From Sphingomonas sp. BT-65 (lineage in GTDB: Bacteria > Pseudomonadota > Alphaproteobacteria > Sphingomonadales > Sphingomonadaceae), in assembly GCF_026107375.2 (NCBI RefSeq), contig NZ_JAPCIA010000001.1, positions 62,001 through 126,000 on the forward strand: 64,000 nucleotides of DNA. The letters run 5' to 3'. Within the stretch, counting starts at the first letter, position 1; each line of letters starts with the position of its first letter. This document shows positions 36,182 through 45,997 of the stretch, piece after piece. The notes beneath the pieces are model-generated. The model did not search any database and was not told the DNA's origin. It saw only the letters and a program-made list of their open reading frames with translations. The position numbers were made by a program, and so were the translations under genes.

Positions 36182-36330
36182 CCGATTCCCGCCGTTTACG
36201 CTTTGGGAAGGATCGTTCGGCAGGTGTGACGCCGACGCAACACCCCGTCGGAAAACCGGCACAGAGGGTTGCACGATGCGGCCGGCCGGGCGCAATCGAT
36301 ACGTTCGAGGGTAATCAAAAGGGATTAGGT

Positions 36331-39300
36331 ATGCGTTCACTCCTCTCCTCCCGTAAGGCGGGGTATCGCCTCGCAGCTTCGTTCACCGCCATCGCGCTCG
36401 CAGGGGCGGCGCCGGCTTTCGCGCAGGATGCTCCCCAAGAGGAGGCCCCCGCGGCCGATGAAGCGAGCAGCGGCGAGACGGTCGTCATCACCGGCTCGCG
36501 CATCCAGCGTCCCGAGTTCGCGACGCCGAACCCGATCCAGGCCTTTGACGCCGAGACGATCGAGCAGTCGGGCGAAACCAACATCACGCAATTCCTGGCC
36601 GACTCGCCCGCGCTGCTGGGCTCGAGCCTCAGCTCGGACAACGCCGGATCGAACGCGGGTGGGGCCTCGACCGTCGGCGGCAATTATCTCGACCTGCGCA
36701 ACCTCGGCACCAACCGCACGCTGGTGCTGGTCGATGGCCGCCGGCATGTGGCCGGCATTCCGGGTAGCGCGGCAGTCGACATCAACTCGATCCCGCTCGA
36801 CCTGATCCAGCGCGTCGATGTGCTCACGGGCGGCGCCTCGGCCGTCTACGGCGCCGACGGCGTGTCGGGCGTCGTGAACTTCATCATGAAGCGCGATTTC
36901 GAGGGGCTGCGGCTGCGCGGCCAGGCCGGCATTTCGGAGCGCGGCGATGCGGGCAACCGCTATATTGGCGTCACCGCCGGCAAGAATTTCGCCGGGGGCC
37001 GCGGCAACGTCACCCTGTCCTACGAATATTCGAAGGACGACCGCTTCAGCCAGCTGCAGCGCCTGAACTACGGCCGCACCGGCCCGACGTGGCGCTTCGT
37101 CGCCAATCAGGACGACCCGTTCGACGCGGATCCGAACACCCCCGATTATCTGCCGCTGCGCGACCTGCGCTGGGCGGACACCTCGCCGGGCGGCGCGTTC
37201 GACCTCGATTACGACTTCGCCCCGGACTTCACCGGCGAGGGCAAGGTCTATGATCCCGGCACCTATGTCCGGAACGAGCCGTTCACCATCGGCGGCGATT
37301 CGACGCTGCAGGAAATCTATTTCGGCGATACCAATCCCGAGAGCGAGCGCCATGTCGCCAACCTGCTGACGAGCTTCGAAGTCAGCCCCGCGCTGCGCCT
37401 GTTCGCGGAAGGCAAGTACGCCCGGTCCAAGGCTTCGACGCTGTCGCAGCCGGTCTATGACCTCTACGTCCAGATCTATGGCGACAACTATTATCTGAAC
37501 CAGCGGTTCGGCAGCGCCGTGGTCGGCGATGCGCTGCTGCTCGGCCGCGACCATTTCGATTTCGGTGTCCGCCGCGCCAAGGCGGATCGCGAGACGATCC
37601 GCACGGTGGTCGGCGCCGATGGTGAGATCGGTTCGAACCTGAACTATGAATTCTCCTATACCTTTGGGCAGACCAAGACCGAGGCGTTCTCACAGTCGCG
37701 CGTGCGCGATCGCTATTACGCCGCGATCGACGCGGTGAGCGACGGCGCCGGCGGCGTCACCTGCCGCATCAACCGGCCCGGCGAGACGCTGATCAAGAAT
37801 TTCGGCTATATCGCGACGCAGCAATACGGCACCTTCAACCCCGTCACCGGCAACTATGAGGGCGCCGCAGCGACGTTCAGCCCCGGGGAGTGCGTGCCGC
37901 TCAACATCTTCGGTGCGGGTTCGCCCAGCCAGGAAGCGCTGGACTTCGTGTTCGTGGACGACATGGAGCGCGTCTCGATCCGCCAGCATGTCGTATCGGG
38001 CTCGATCCGTGGCAACACGGAATCGTTCTTCAAGCTGCCGGGCGGCCCGGTCGCCTTCGCCGTGGGTGCCGAATACCGCAGCGAGAGCACGCGCTTCGAC
38101 CCGTCCGAATGGACCGAGGCCGGATTGCTGCTCGATAGTTCGCAGGCCTTCCCCGACAGCGGCAAGTTCGACGTCAAGGAAGTGTTCGGCGAAATCGACC
38201 TGCCGATCCTGCGCGACCTGCCGTTTGCGCACATCCTCTCGATCGGCGGTGCGGTGCGCTTCTCCGATTATTCCACGATCGGCAACACCACGACCTGGAG
38301 CATCAACGGCGTCTACTCGCCGATCCGCGACATCACCTTCCGCGGCACGCTGGGCCAGGCGGTGCGTGCACCGAACCTGGGCGAGTTGTTCAACGCGCCG
38401 TCGGGCACCTACCAGTTCATTCCCGACCCGTGCGGCATCGACCGCATCACCGACGGCACCGCGACGCGCCAGGCCAACTGCACCGCGATCCTGAGCGGCT
38501 TGGGGATCGATCCGACGACCTTCGATCCCGCGGGCGACGCGATCTCGCCGGAGAATACCAGCCTGCTCGGCCGGGCCGGCGGCAACCGCGAGCTGCAGGA
38601 AGAATCGGCGCGGACCTGGACGGCCGGCGTGGTCCTGCGGCCGCGCTTCATCCCGGGCCTGCAGCTCGCCGTCGACTGGTACGACATCAGCATCCGCCAG
38701 GCGATCAACACGCCGAGCGCGCAGGAACTGGCCGAGCTGTGCGTCGACCAGCCGACGATCGACAACGTCTATTGCGCCAATCTGAGCCGCGATCCGACGA
38801 CCGGCTATATCTCGAACTTCCTGGTCCAGCCGGCCAACGTCGCCAGCTTCGACACGGAAGGTCTGGACGTCGTGCTGAACTATCGCGTCACGCCGGGCTC
38901 GTTCGGTACGTTCAACCTTCGGATGGCGGCCAACTACCTGCACAAGCTCGAGTTCATCCCGACCCCCGGCGCGGAAGTCGACGACGACCGCCTCGAGTCC
39001 GCCGTGCGCGCTCCCGAGTTCAGCGGAACCGCGGACCTCACCTGGATCTACGACAACATCAGCCTGAACTACGGGATCAACTATTTCTCGAAGACGCTGC
39101 GCTACTCGCGTGAGCAGGTCGAGGCCGATCCCGACATCACCTCGGCCGAGTACATGTACATCAAGCCGCGCTGGGAGCATGAGCTGCAGCTGTCGGTCAA
39201 CGTCAACGACAACTTCACTTTCTATGCCGGTGCGAACAACTTGTTCGACAGCAAGCCGGATGTCGGCATGACGAACTATCCGGTCAGCTCGGTGGGCCGT

Positions 39301-39336
39301 TACCTCTACGCGGGCTTCAAGGCCAAGGTGTTCTAA
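36331..39336 (+). CDS. TonB-dependent outer-membrane receptor
   Basis: 1001 residues from the ATG at 36331; the long open frame upstream is non-coding leader. A signal peptide (ends LAGAAPAFAQ) is followed by an acidic linker and the plug domain: GETVVITGSRIQRPEFATPNPI, NLGTNRTLVLVDGRRHVAGIPGS and YGADGVSGVVNFI. The barrel follows, with the TonB-receptor C-terminus (FYAGANNLFDSKPDVG and a final aromatic F). This sphingomonad type often carries peptides, sugars or siderophores; the ligand is unknown. It is a stand-alone gene between two terminators. Confidence 0.93.
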   Translation: MRSLLSSRKAGYRLAASFTAIALAGAAPAFAQDAPQEEAPAADEASSGETVVITGSRIQRPEFATPNPIQAFDAETIEQSGETNITQFLADSPALLGSSLSSDNAGSNAGGASTVGGNYLDLRNLGTNRTLVLVDGRRHVAGIPGSAAVDINSIPLDLIQRVDVLTGGASAVYGADGVSGVVNFIMKRDFEGLRLRGQAGISERGDAGNRYIGVTAGKNFAGGRGNVTLSYEYSKDDRFSQLQRLNYGRTGPTWRFVANQDDPFDADPNTPDYLPLRDLRWADTSPGGAFDLDYDFAPDFTGEGKVYDPGTYVRNEPFTIGGDSTLQEIYFGDTNPESERHVANLLTSFEVSPALRLFAEGKYARSKASTLSQPVYDLYVQIYGDNYYLNQRFGSAVVGDALLLGRDHFDFGVRRAKADRETIRTVVGADGEIGSNLNYEFSYTFGQTKTEAFSQSRVRDRYYAAIDAVSDGAGGVTCRINRPGETLIKNFGYIATQQYGTFNPVTGNYEGAAATFSPGECVPLNIFGAGSPSQEALDFVFVDDMERVSIRQHVVSGSIRGNTESFFKLPGGPVAFAVGAEYRSESTRFDPSEWTEAGLLLDSSQAFPDSGKFDVKEVFGEIDLPILRDLPFAHILSIGGAVRFSDYSTIGNTTTWSINGVYSPIRDITFRGTLGQAVRAPNLGELFNAPSGTYQFIPDPCGIDRITDGTATRQANCTAILSGLGIDPTTFDPAGDAISPENTSLLGRAGGNRELQEESARTWTAGVVLRPRFIPGLQLAVDWYDISIRQAINTPSAQELAELCVDQPTIDNVYCANLSRDPTTGYISNFLVQPANVASFDTEGLDVVLNYRVTPGSFGTFNLRMAANYLHKLEFIPTPGAEVDDDRLESAVRAPEFSGTADLTWIYDNISLNYGINYFSKTLRYSREQVEADPDITSAEYMYIKPRWEHELQLSVNVNDNFTFYAGANNLFDSKPDVGMTNYPVSSVGRYLYAGFKAKVF

Positions 39337-39358
39337 GGCAAGACGATCGAACGACTTG

Positions 39359-39390
39359 GGGGCCGGGACGCATGTTCCGGCCCCTTTTTA
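39359..39390 (+). terminator. Rho-independent terminator after TonB receptor
   Basis: GGGGCCGG (39359-39366) pairs with CCGGCCCC (39377-39384), followed by TTTTTA. This is a classical intrinsic terminator. Confidence 0.85.
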
Positions 39391-39512
39391 TGCGCGAATG
39401 GCGGAGGCCGGTTTGGCCGCAGACTTTCGCGCGCTCGTCGCTTCGCATCCGCGCGCTGGCTTTGCGCGGGCGAATGCATGCCCTAAGAGCCGGAAGATGA
39501 GGGCCCGGCGCG

Positions 39513-41858
39513 GTGATTGAGATTTCCAACGCGGCAGCGGTGACGGCGGGTGCCGTGCTGGCGCTGTTGACCGCGCTCGGCGGGTTTACGCTGTTTGCGG
39601 GGCTGCGCGCACGGGCGCGGGCGAGCGCGCTGCTCGACGCGCACCGGCGCGCCGATGCGCTCGCCGAGATCGGCCCGGCGCAGGCGATGATCGTACGCGC
39701 CGACGGGCGGATCGAACTGAGCGACAAGCTTGCCGACCTGTTCGGGCTCGAGGCGATCCCGAGCCATCTCAGCGAGATCGTCGGCAACGAAGCGGTGTTC
39801 GAGGCGAGCGAGGCCGCGGCGCTGGAGCGCGACATTGCCGCGGCGCAAAAGGCGGCGCGCCCGTTTCGTGCGACCGTGCGGGCGCGGGGCTCGTCGCGGA
39901 CGCTGTTGATGATCGGGCAGCGCGCGCCCGATGCGGTGCGCGCGCCGGGCGGGGTGGTGCTGTGGGTGTTCGACGCCACCGAGGCGCAGGAGGAAGTCGC
40001 GCGCCTGTCGACCGAGGCCGCGCGCTATCGCGAGGCGTTCGAGGCGCTGACCGGCCTCATCCAGTCGGCGCCGATGCCGATGTGGTATCGCGACCGCGAG
40101 CTCAAGCTGGCGATGGTCAACAACGCCTATGTCTCCGCGGTCAACGGCAAGGATGCCGAAGCCGTGGTGCGGGCGGGGATCGAGCTGGTCGACGCCTCCG
40201 CGCCGGGCGGCCCGCTCGCCAGCGCGGGTGCGGCGCGCGATGCGCGGCGGGCCAAGATGGTCAAGCTCCCCGCGACGATCGGCGGCGCGCGGCGGATGCT
40301 GCACATCCACGACGTGCCGCTGCCGACTGGCGGCGTGGCGGGGTTCGCGGTCGATGTCGAGGAGCTCGAGCGCGCCCGCGCCGGGATCAAGCTCGCCGAC
40401 GAGGCGCAGCGCGAGATGTTCGACCGCATGTCGTCGGGCGTCGCACAGTTCGGAGCCGACCGCAGCCTCGTCTTCTGCAACCAGCCGTTCCGCCGCATGT
40501 TCGCGATGCGCAGCGAGTGGCTCGCCGACGGGCCCGAGTTCGAGCGCGTGCTCGAACGCATGCGCGAGGCCAACCGGCTGCCCGTGGTGCGTGATTTCCC
40601 GGGCTGGAAGGCCGAGCGGCGCGACTGGTTCGTCGCCGCCGACGCGGCGCGCGAGGAGAATTGGACGCTGCCCGGCGGCACGCATCTGCGCGTCGTCGCC
40701 CAGCCGCTGCCCGAGGGCGGATTGCTGCTGCTCTTCGAGGATCTGACCGAGCAGGTGCAGCTCGCCAGCGCGCGCGACACGCTGCTGCGTGTGCGCACCG
40801 CGACGTTCGACAATCTGTTCGAGGCGCTGGGTGTGTTTGCGGCGGATGGCAGGCTGCAGCTGTGGAACAACCGCTTCCGCCAGCTCTGGGGATTCGAGGA
40901 AGCGTTCATCACCAGCCATCCGCGAGTCGATGCGCTGGCGAAGGAGGCCGGCGCGCGGCTCGCGAGCCCGGGCCGTGCGGTGCTGATCGCCGAGCTGGTG
41001 CGTGCGGCGACGGTCGAGCGCCAGCAGCGCGGCGCGATGATCGAGTTCAATGACGGGCGTTATTTCGAGGCGGCCGCGGTGCCGTTGCCCGACGGCAACG
41101 CGCTGTTCACGATGCTCGACATCTCGGACCGCCGCCGCGTCGAGAATGCGCTGCGCGAGCGCAACGAGGCGCTGGAAGCGGCCGACCGGGTCAAGACCGC
41201 CTTCGTCGCGAACATGAGCTACGAGCTGCGCACGCCGCTCACCTCGATCCAGGGCTTCGCCGAGATGCTGCACGGCGGCTATGCCGGCGAGTTGTCGCAG
41301 AGCGGGATCGAATATAGCGAGGCGATCCTCGATTCGGTCGCGCGGCTTGGCGCGCTGATCGACGATGTGCTCGACCTGACGCGCGAGGATGGGGCGCCAG
41401 CGCGTGGTGCGGTGGACTTGGAGCTCGCCGCGGGCGCGGCGGCCGAGGCGGTGGCGCCCGCAGCGCAGGCCAAGCGGATCGAGCTCGCGGTCGAGATTCT
41501 GGGCAGCGCGGGGGCGGTGCAGGGCGATGCGCGGCGCATCCGTCAGACGATCGAGCATCTGCTGCGCCACGCGGTGGCGGGAACCCCGGAGGCGGGACGC
41601 GTGCTGCTGCATATCGACGGCACGGCCGAGGGGGCGCGGATCGTCGTGTCGGATAACGGGCCGGGCATGGCCAAGAAGTTCGCAGACAAGGCGTTCGAGC
41701 GTTTCGCCCAGCCGGGGATCAGCCGCGGCGGCGACCGCGCGCTAGGTCTGGGGCTGCCGCTCGCCAAGCAGTTCGTCGAGGCGCATGGCGGGACGATCGA
41801 GCTGGTGTCCGAACCGGGGCAGGGGACGATGGTCACCGTCGAGCTGCCGCGCGGATGA
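39513..41858 (+). CDS. divL: DivL-like PAS-containing pseudo-histidine kinase (Tyr in the H-box)
   Basis: 781 residues from a GTG. One N-terminal membrane helix (about residues 8-30) is followed by at least three PAS-like modules (about 45-170, 180-290, 300-420 and 430-540), then the dimerisation segment FVANMSYELRTPLTSIQGF, in which the phospho-acceptor histidine is tyrosine (Y570). The ATPase-like domain keeps DNGPGM and GLGLPLAKQF, but both N-box asparagines are histidines (H682 and H686 in EHLLRHA). Caulobacter DivL (769 residues) has the same Tyr and the same layout and controls CckA-CtrA signalling. The gene leads the tsaE-amgK-murU cluster. Confidence 0.88.
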   Translation: MIEISNAAAVTAGAVLALLTALGGFTLFAGLRARARASALLDAHRRADALAEIGPAQAMIVRADGRIELSDKLADLFGLEAIPSHLSEIVGNEAVFEASEAAALERDIAAAQKAARPFRATVRARGSSRTLLMIGQRAPDAVRAPGGVVLWVFDATEAQEEVARLSTEAARYREAFEALTGLIQSAPMPMWYRDRELKLAMVNNAYVSAVNGKDAEAVVRAGIELVDASAPGGPLASAGAARDARRAKMVKLPATIGGARRMLHIHDVPLPTGGVAGFAVDVEELERARAGIKLADEAQREMFDRMSSGVAQFGADRSLVFCNQPFRRMFAMRSEWLADGPEFERVLERMREANRLPVVRDFPGWKAERRDWFVAADAAREENWTLPGGTHLRVVAQPLPEGGLLLLFEDLTEQVQLASARDTLLRVRTATFDNLFEALGVFAADGRLQLWNNRFRQLWGFEEAFITSHPRVDALAKEAGARLASPGRAVLIAELVRAATVERQQRGAMIEFNDGRYFEAAAVPLPDGNALFTMLDISDRRRVENALRERNEALEAADRVKTAFVANMSYELRTPLTSIQGFAEMLHGGYAGELSQSGIEYSEAILDSVARLGALIDDVLDLTREDGAPARGAVDLELAAGAAAEAVAPAAQAKRIELAVEILGSAGAVQGDARRIRQTIEHLLRHAVAGTPEAGRVLLHIDGTAEGARIVVSDNGPGMAKKFADKAFERFAQPGISRGGDRALGLGLPLAKQFVEAHGGTIELVSEPGQGTMVTVELPRG

Positions 41859-42298
41859 TCCGGCTGGCGGATGCGGCGGCGAGTGAGGCGCTGGGCGCGC
41901 AGCTGGCGGCGGTCGCGCGGCCGGGCGATGTGATCGCGCTGTCGGGACAGCTGGGCGTCGGCAAGACGAGCATCGCGCGCGGGCTGCTCGCCGCGCTGGG
42001 TCTCGAGGAGGAAGCGCCGTCGCCGAGCTTCGCGATCGTGCAGCCCTATGGCCCGCCCGAAACGCGCTTTCCGGTGCTGCATGTCGATCTCTACCGGATC
42101 GAGAATCCAAGCGAGGTGGATGAGCTCGGGCTCGACGACGCGCGCTACGATTCGCTGCTGATCGTCGAATGGCCCGAGCGGTTGCCAGCATCGGCATGGA
42201 GTGAGGCACTGTGGCTCAGCCTGACGATCGAGCCGGACGGCGCGCGCGGCTTGACAGCGCAGGTGCCCGCGGCATGGAAGGATCGATGGTCCCAATGA
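41855..42298 (+). CDS. tsaE: tRNA threonylcarbamoyladenosine synthesis ATPase TsaE
   Basis: 147 residues, the usual YjeE/TsaE size. GQLGVGKTSIARGLL is the Walker A, HVDLYRIENPSEVDELGLDD is the characteristic middle stretch, and LLIVEWPERLP follows. It works with TsaB and TsaD in making the t6A base at tRNA position 37. It overlaps the divL stop (ATGA) and the amgK start. Confidence 0.93.
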   Translation: MIRLADAAASEALGAQLAAVARPGDVIALSGQLGVGKTSIARGLLAALGLEEEAPSPSFAIVQPYGPPETRFPVLHVDLYRIENPSEVDELGLDDARYDSLLIVEWPERLPASAWSEALWLSLTIEPDGARGLTAQVPAAWKDRWSQ

Positions 42299-43284
42299 CT
42301 TCGATGCACGACATGAATCCGCCCGCCCGGGCGCCGCATTTCTTGAACGAGCTGGGCTGGGGGGATGGCGAGATCCTGCCGCTGGCCGGCGACGCCTCGT
42401 TCCGCCGCTATTTCCGCGTGCAGGCACCGGGGCGTACCGCGATCCTGATGGACGCGCCGCCGCCGCACGAGGACCCGCGCCCGTTCATCCATGTCGCGCG
42501 CTGGCTGACTGGCCGAGGCTTCGCGGCGCCGCACATCTATGGCGAGGATCTGACGACGGGGCTCGTCCTGATCGAGGATTTCGGCGATGCGCGGCTGCGC
42601 GAGACCGCCGACGCCGCGCCCGAGAGCGAGCTGCGCCTGTACGAGGCCGCGATCGACGTGCTGGTGCGGCTGCGCGAGCATGAGGCGGCGGATGTCGGCC
42701 CCTATGACCGCGACGTCTATCAGCGCGAGGCGGCGCTGCTGACCGACTGGTACTGCCCGGCGGTGGGGCTCGATGTCGATGCCGCCGGCTATGCCGCGGC
42801 ATGGGACGCGGTGCTCGGGCCGGTGGCGAGGGACGGCGCGCCGGTGACCGTGCTGCGCGACTATCATGCCGAAAATCTGATGCTGATCGAGGGCAGCGAG
42901 ACGCTGGGCCTGCTCGACTTCCAGGACGCGCTGGCGGGACACCCGGCGTACGACCTGGTCTCGCTGCTGCAGGATGCGCGGCGCGACGTGCATCCGGACC
43001 TGGAGGCGGCGTTGCTCGACCGTTATCGGCGGATCACCGGGGCGGACGACGCCTTTTTCGACGCCTATCACGTGCTCGGCGCGCAGCGGAATGCCAAGAT
43101 CATCGGCATCTTCACCCGCCTCTGGAAGCGTGACGGCAAGCCGCGCTATCCGGGGCTGTGCCCGCGCGTGTGGGGCTATCTCGAGCGCGACCTCAGGCAC
43201 CCGGCGCTGGCGCCGGTTGCGGCGTGGTTCGATGCGAATATCCCTGCCGCTCTGCGCGGCGATCCGATGACGGTGACGGCGTGA
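42295..43284 (+). CDS. amgK: N-acetylmuramate/N-acetylglucosamine kinase AmgK
   Basis: 329 residues from the ATG at 42295, which overlaps the tsaE stop; in-frame starts upstream are inside tsaE. It is an aminoglycoside-phosphotransferase-fold kinase: LAGDASFRRYFRV near the start, TVLRDYHAENLMLIEG (catalytic loop), and LLDFQDALAGHPAYDLVSLLQDARRDV (metal loop), all AmgK-like. It makes the sugar 1-phosphate that MurU, encoded next, turns into a UDP-sugar. This route bypasses de novo UDP-MurNAc synthesis. Confidence 0.92.
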   Translation: MTSMHDMNPPARAPHFLNELGWGDGEILPLAGDASFRRYFRVQAPGRTAILMDAPPPHEDPRPFIHVARWLTGRGFAAPHIYGEDLTTGLVLIEDFGDARLRETADAAPESELRLYEAAIDVLVRLREHEAADVGPYDRDVYQREAALLTDWYCPAVGLDVDAAGYAAAWDAVLGPVARDGAPVTVLRDYHAENLMLIEGSETLGLLDFQDALAGHPAYDLVSLLQDARRDVHPDLEAALLDRYRRITGADDAFFDAYHVLGAQRNAKIIGIFTRLWKRDGKPRYPGLCPRVWGYLERDLRHPALAPVAAWFDANIPAALRGDPMTVTA

Positions 43285-44042
43285 GCATCAAGAAGACGCT
43301 CGCGCTGCGCCCGGTGCCCGCCGCGCAAGTGCCGGAGACGGCGATGGTGATGGCTGCGGGCCTGGGCAAGCGCATGCGCCCGCTCACCGCGACCCGCCCC
43401 AAGCCGCTGGTCGAGGTCGCGGGCAAGCCGCTGATCGACCATGTGTTCGATCGGCTGCGCAGCGCGGGGGTCAAGCGCGCGGTGGTCAACGTCCACTATC
43501 TCGCCGACGCGCTCGAGGCGCATGTCTTACACCGCGTGAAGGACATCGAAGTGATCGTGTCTGATGAGCGCGGGCAGCTGATGGAGACCGGCGGCGGCCT
43601 CGTGCAGGCGCGCGAATGGCTGGGGGACAAGCCGTTCCTGTGCGTCAACAGCGACAATCTCTGGATCGACGGCCCGATCGACGCGATCCGCCAGCTCGCC
43701 GCGGCGTGGGATGACGAACGGATGGACGCGCTGCTGCTGCTCATCCCGCTCGCGCGTGCGCATTGCCATCGCGGGCAGGGCGATTTCCACCTCGACGCGT
43801 TCGGCAAGATCGTTGGCCGCCGCAAGCCCGGCCGCCTCGCGCCGTTCGTCTATACCGGCGTCCAGATCCTCTCGCCGCGCGTGATCCGCGACTGGCCTGA
43901 GGGGCCGTTCTCGACCAACCTGTTCTGGCAACGCGCGATCGAGGCGGGCCGCGCCTATGGCGTGGTGCACCAGGGCCTGTGGTTCGACGTCGGCTCGCCG
44001 CCCGCGATCCACGCGACGGAGGCAGTGCTGGCGGATGGCTAG
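43281..44042 (+). CDS. murU: N-acetylmuramate alpha-1-phosphate uridylyltransferase MurU
   Basis: 253 residues from a GTG overlapping the amgK stop. The nucleotidyltransferase signature is AMVMAAGLGKRMRPLTATRPKPLVEVAGKPLIDHVF. VSDERGQLMETGGGLVQA and FLCVNSDNLWIDGP (metal aspartate) follow, and FDVGSPPAIHATE ends it. With AmgK it recycles MurNAc to UDP-MurNAc. It is followed tail-to-tail by an AraC gene. Confidence 0.93.
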   Translation: MSIKKTLALRPVPAAQVPETAMVMAAGLGKRMRPLTATRPKPLVEVAGKPLIDHVFDRLRSAGVKRAVVNVHYLADALEAHVLHRVKDIEVIVSDERGQLMETGGGLVQAREWLGDKPFLCVNSDNLWIDGPIDAIRQLAAAWDDERMDALLLLIPLARAHCHRGQGDFHLDAFGKIVGRRKPGRLAPFVYTGVQILSPRVIRDWPEGPFSTNLFWQRAIEAGRAYGVVHQGLWFDVGSPPAIHATEAVLADG

Positions 44043-44939
44043 TCACACGGCGGCGGCGTACTCTCCCGAAAGCTGGATTCGTTCGATATCGCGCCGCGGT
44101 GGCGCGCCGAACAGGCGGCGATATTCGCGGCTGAACTGCGACTGGCTTTCATAGCCGACCGCGAAGCCCGCTGAGCCAGCGCTTGCGCCCTCGGTCAGCA
44201 TCATGCGGCGTGCCTCCTGCAGCCGCAGCTGCTTCTGATATTCGAGCGGCGTCATCCGCGTGACCGCCTTGAAATGCGCGTGGAACGAGGATGCGCTCAT
44301 GCCCGCCGCCGCGGCGATCTCGCCGACGCGGAGCTGCTCGTGGAAGCCGCGGCGGATCCGGGCGATGGCGCGGCTGACCTGCCCCAGATGGCTGTCCGCC
44401 ACCGCCATCTGCCGCAGCGTCGGGCCGTGTGGGCCCGTAAGCAGCCGGTAGAGGATCTCGCGCTCGATCAACGGCATCAGCGCGGGGATGGTCTCGGGCC
44501 GGTCGAGCAGCCTCACCAGCCGGCAGGCGGCATCGACCAGGTCGGGGTCACTGGGATAGACGGCCAGCATCGGCGCGTCGGCGCGCGGGCCGGGACTGCC
44601 CTCGGCGAGGATTAGGTCGGCAAGCGCCGCCTGATCGAGGTCGATCTTGCAGCAAAGATAGGGCGCATCGGGACTTGCCTCCAGGACATGGCCGACGAGC
44701 GGCAGATCGACCGAGACCAGAAGATAGCGCGCGGCATCATAGATCACGCTGTGATCGCCAAGCGACACGCGCTTCGATCCCTGGGCGATCAGGCAAAGTG
44801 ACGCTTCATAGACCGAAGGCGTCGCGACCGTCGGCTGATTGGCGCGAATCAGCGACAGGCGTGGGATCGCGGTGCCGCCAAGACCTGGTTTTGGCATGTG
44901 CCGGGCGATCAACGCGGCCAGTTCTGCAACAGGTTCCAT
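44043..44939 (-). CDS. AraC-family regulator with AraC_N (cupin-like) domain
   Basis: 298 residues from the ATG at 44939 behind GGAG; a GTG five codons upstream is an alternative. The N-terminal domain (residues about 20-160) includes VATPSVYEASLCLIAQGSKRVSLGD, the start of AraC_N-type ligand domains. The C-terminal double helix-turn-helix has LRVGEIAAAAGMSASSFHAHFKAVTRMTPLEYQKQLRLQEARRMM and VGYESQSQFSREYRRLFG. It is divergent from the SDR gene and likely controls it. It and the SDR split the murU-addB junction. Confidence 0.9.
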   Translation of the reverse strand: MEPVAELAALIARHMPKPGLGGTAIPRLSLIRANQPTVATPSVYEASLCLIAQGSKRVSLGDHSVIYDAARYLLVSVDLPLVGHVLEASPDAPYLCCKIDLDQAALADLILAEGSPGPRADAPMLAVYPSDPDLVDAACRLVRLLDRPETIPALMPLIEREILYRLLTGPHGPTLRQMAVADSHLGQVSRAIARIRRGFHEQLRVGEIAAAAGMSASSFHAHFKAVTRMTPLEYQKQLRLQEARRMMLTEGASAGSAGFAVGYESQSQFSREYRRLFGAPPRRDIERIQLSGEYAAAV

Positions 44940-45085
44940 GCTCTCCGTTTCCACCCGGTGCGCACAAGTCGCAAGCCCGCCCGTCGCACTTTTGGAGGAT
45001 CGTGCAAATGCTTCGGGCGATCGGCCTAACGGTTGCGACCGGCTCTACTCCATTTGTGGCGAGGCAATGAAGAAAGGAACCGACC

Positions 45086-45811
45086 ATGACTGGATTGAGC
45101 GACAAGACCATTCTCATCACCGGCGCATCGAGCGGGATCGGCGAGGCAACCGCCCGTGAACTGGCCGCGGCTGGCGCGAAACTGGTGATCGGCGCGCGGC
45201 GGATCGATCGGCTCCGAGCGCTGGCGGAGGCGTTGGGCCCGCAGGTGGCGGCGCAGGAGCTGGACGTCACCAACCCGCAGAGCTTCGAAGCGTTCGTCGC
45301 CGCGGCGGAGGAGCGGTTCGGGCGGGTCGACGTGCTGGTCAACAATGCCGGCGTGATGCCGCTCTCGCCGCTCGCCGCGTTGAAGCGCGACGAATGGACG
45401 CGGATGATCGACGTCAACATCCATGGCGTACTCAACGGCATCGCCGCGGTGCTGCCGCGCTTCGTCGCGCAGCAGGGCGGGCATGTCGTCAACGTCGCCT
45501 CGATCGGTGCGCACCTCGTCGTGCCGACCGGCGCAGTCTATTGCGCGACCAAATATGCGGTCTGGGCGATCACCGAGGGTCTGCGCCAGGAACATGCCGA
45601 GGTCCGCGCGACGATCATCTCGCCCGGCGTGGTCGCGACCGAACTGGGGCACGACATTTCCGATCCGGAGGTCGCAGCCGGGCTCCAGCTGTGGCGCGCC
45701 AATTCGCTCAGCCCCGACGCGATCGCCCGCGCGATCCGCTACGCGGTCGAGCAGCCCGATGGCGTGGACGTCAACGAAGTGATCGTCCGTCCCTCCGGCT
45801 CGCCGATGTAG
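45086..45811 (+). CDS. Short-chain dehydrogenase/reductase (YdfG-like)
   Basis: 241 residues. It has the classical SDR features: TGASSGIGEATA (NADP binding), LVNNAG, and YCATK with Y152 and K156 as catalytic pair. The C-terminus resembles serine/3-hydroxy acid dehydrogenases (YdfG) or carbonyl reductases. It is divergent from the AraC gene with 146 bases between. The substrate is unknown. Confidence 0.88.
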   Translation: MTGLSDKTILITGASSGIGEATARELAAAGAKLVIGARRIDRLRALAEALGPQVAAQELDVTNPQSFEAFVAAAEERFGRVDVLVNNAGVMPLSPLAALKRDEWTRMIDVNIHGVLNGIAAVLPRFVAQQGGHVVNVASIGAHLVVPTGAVYCATKYAVWAITEGLRQEHAEVRATIISPGVVATELGHDISDPEVAAGLQLWRANSLSPDAIARAIRYAVEQPDGVDVNEVIVRPSGSPM

Positions 45812-45997
45812 GCCGCGTCACAACCGCCTTCGAAATGCGGTCGGCCTCGCGACGATTCCGCCTCCTCCCGGCCAGACGCACTGGCCGGGAGATCGGCGTT
45901 GGCGACAGGACGGGGAAAGCGATGCGCATCAAGGTCGAGTCTGCCGGCCGAGGTCGCTTGCCTCAACCGCGTCCCTCGCTACGGTTTCGGGACGCAT

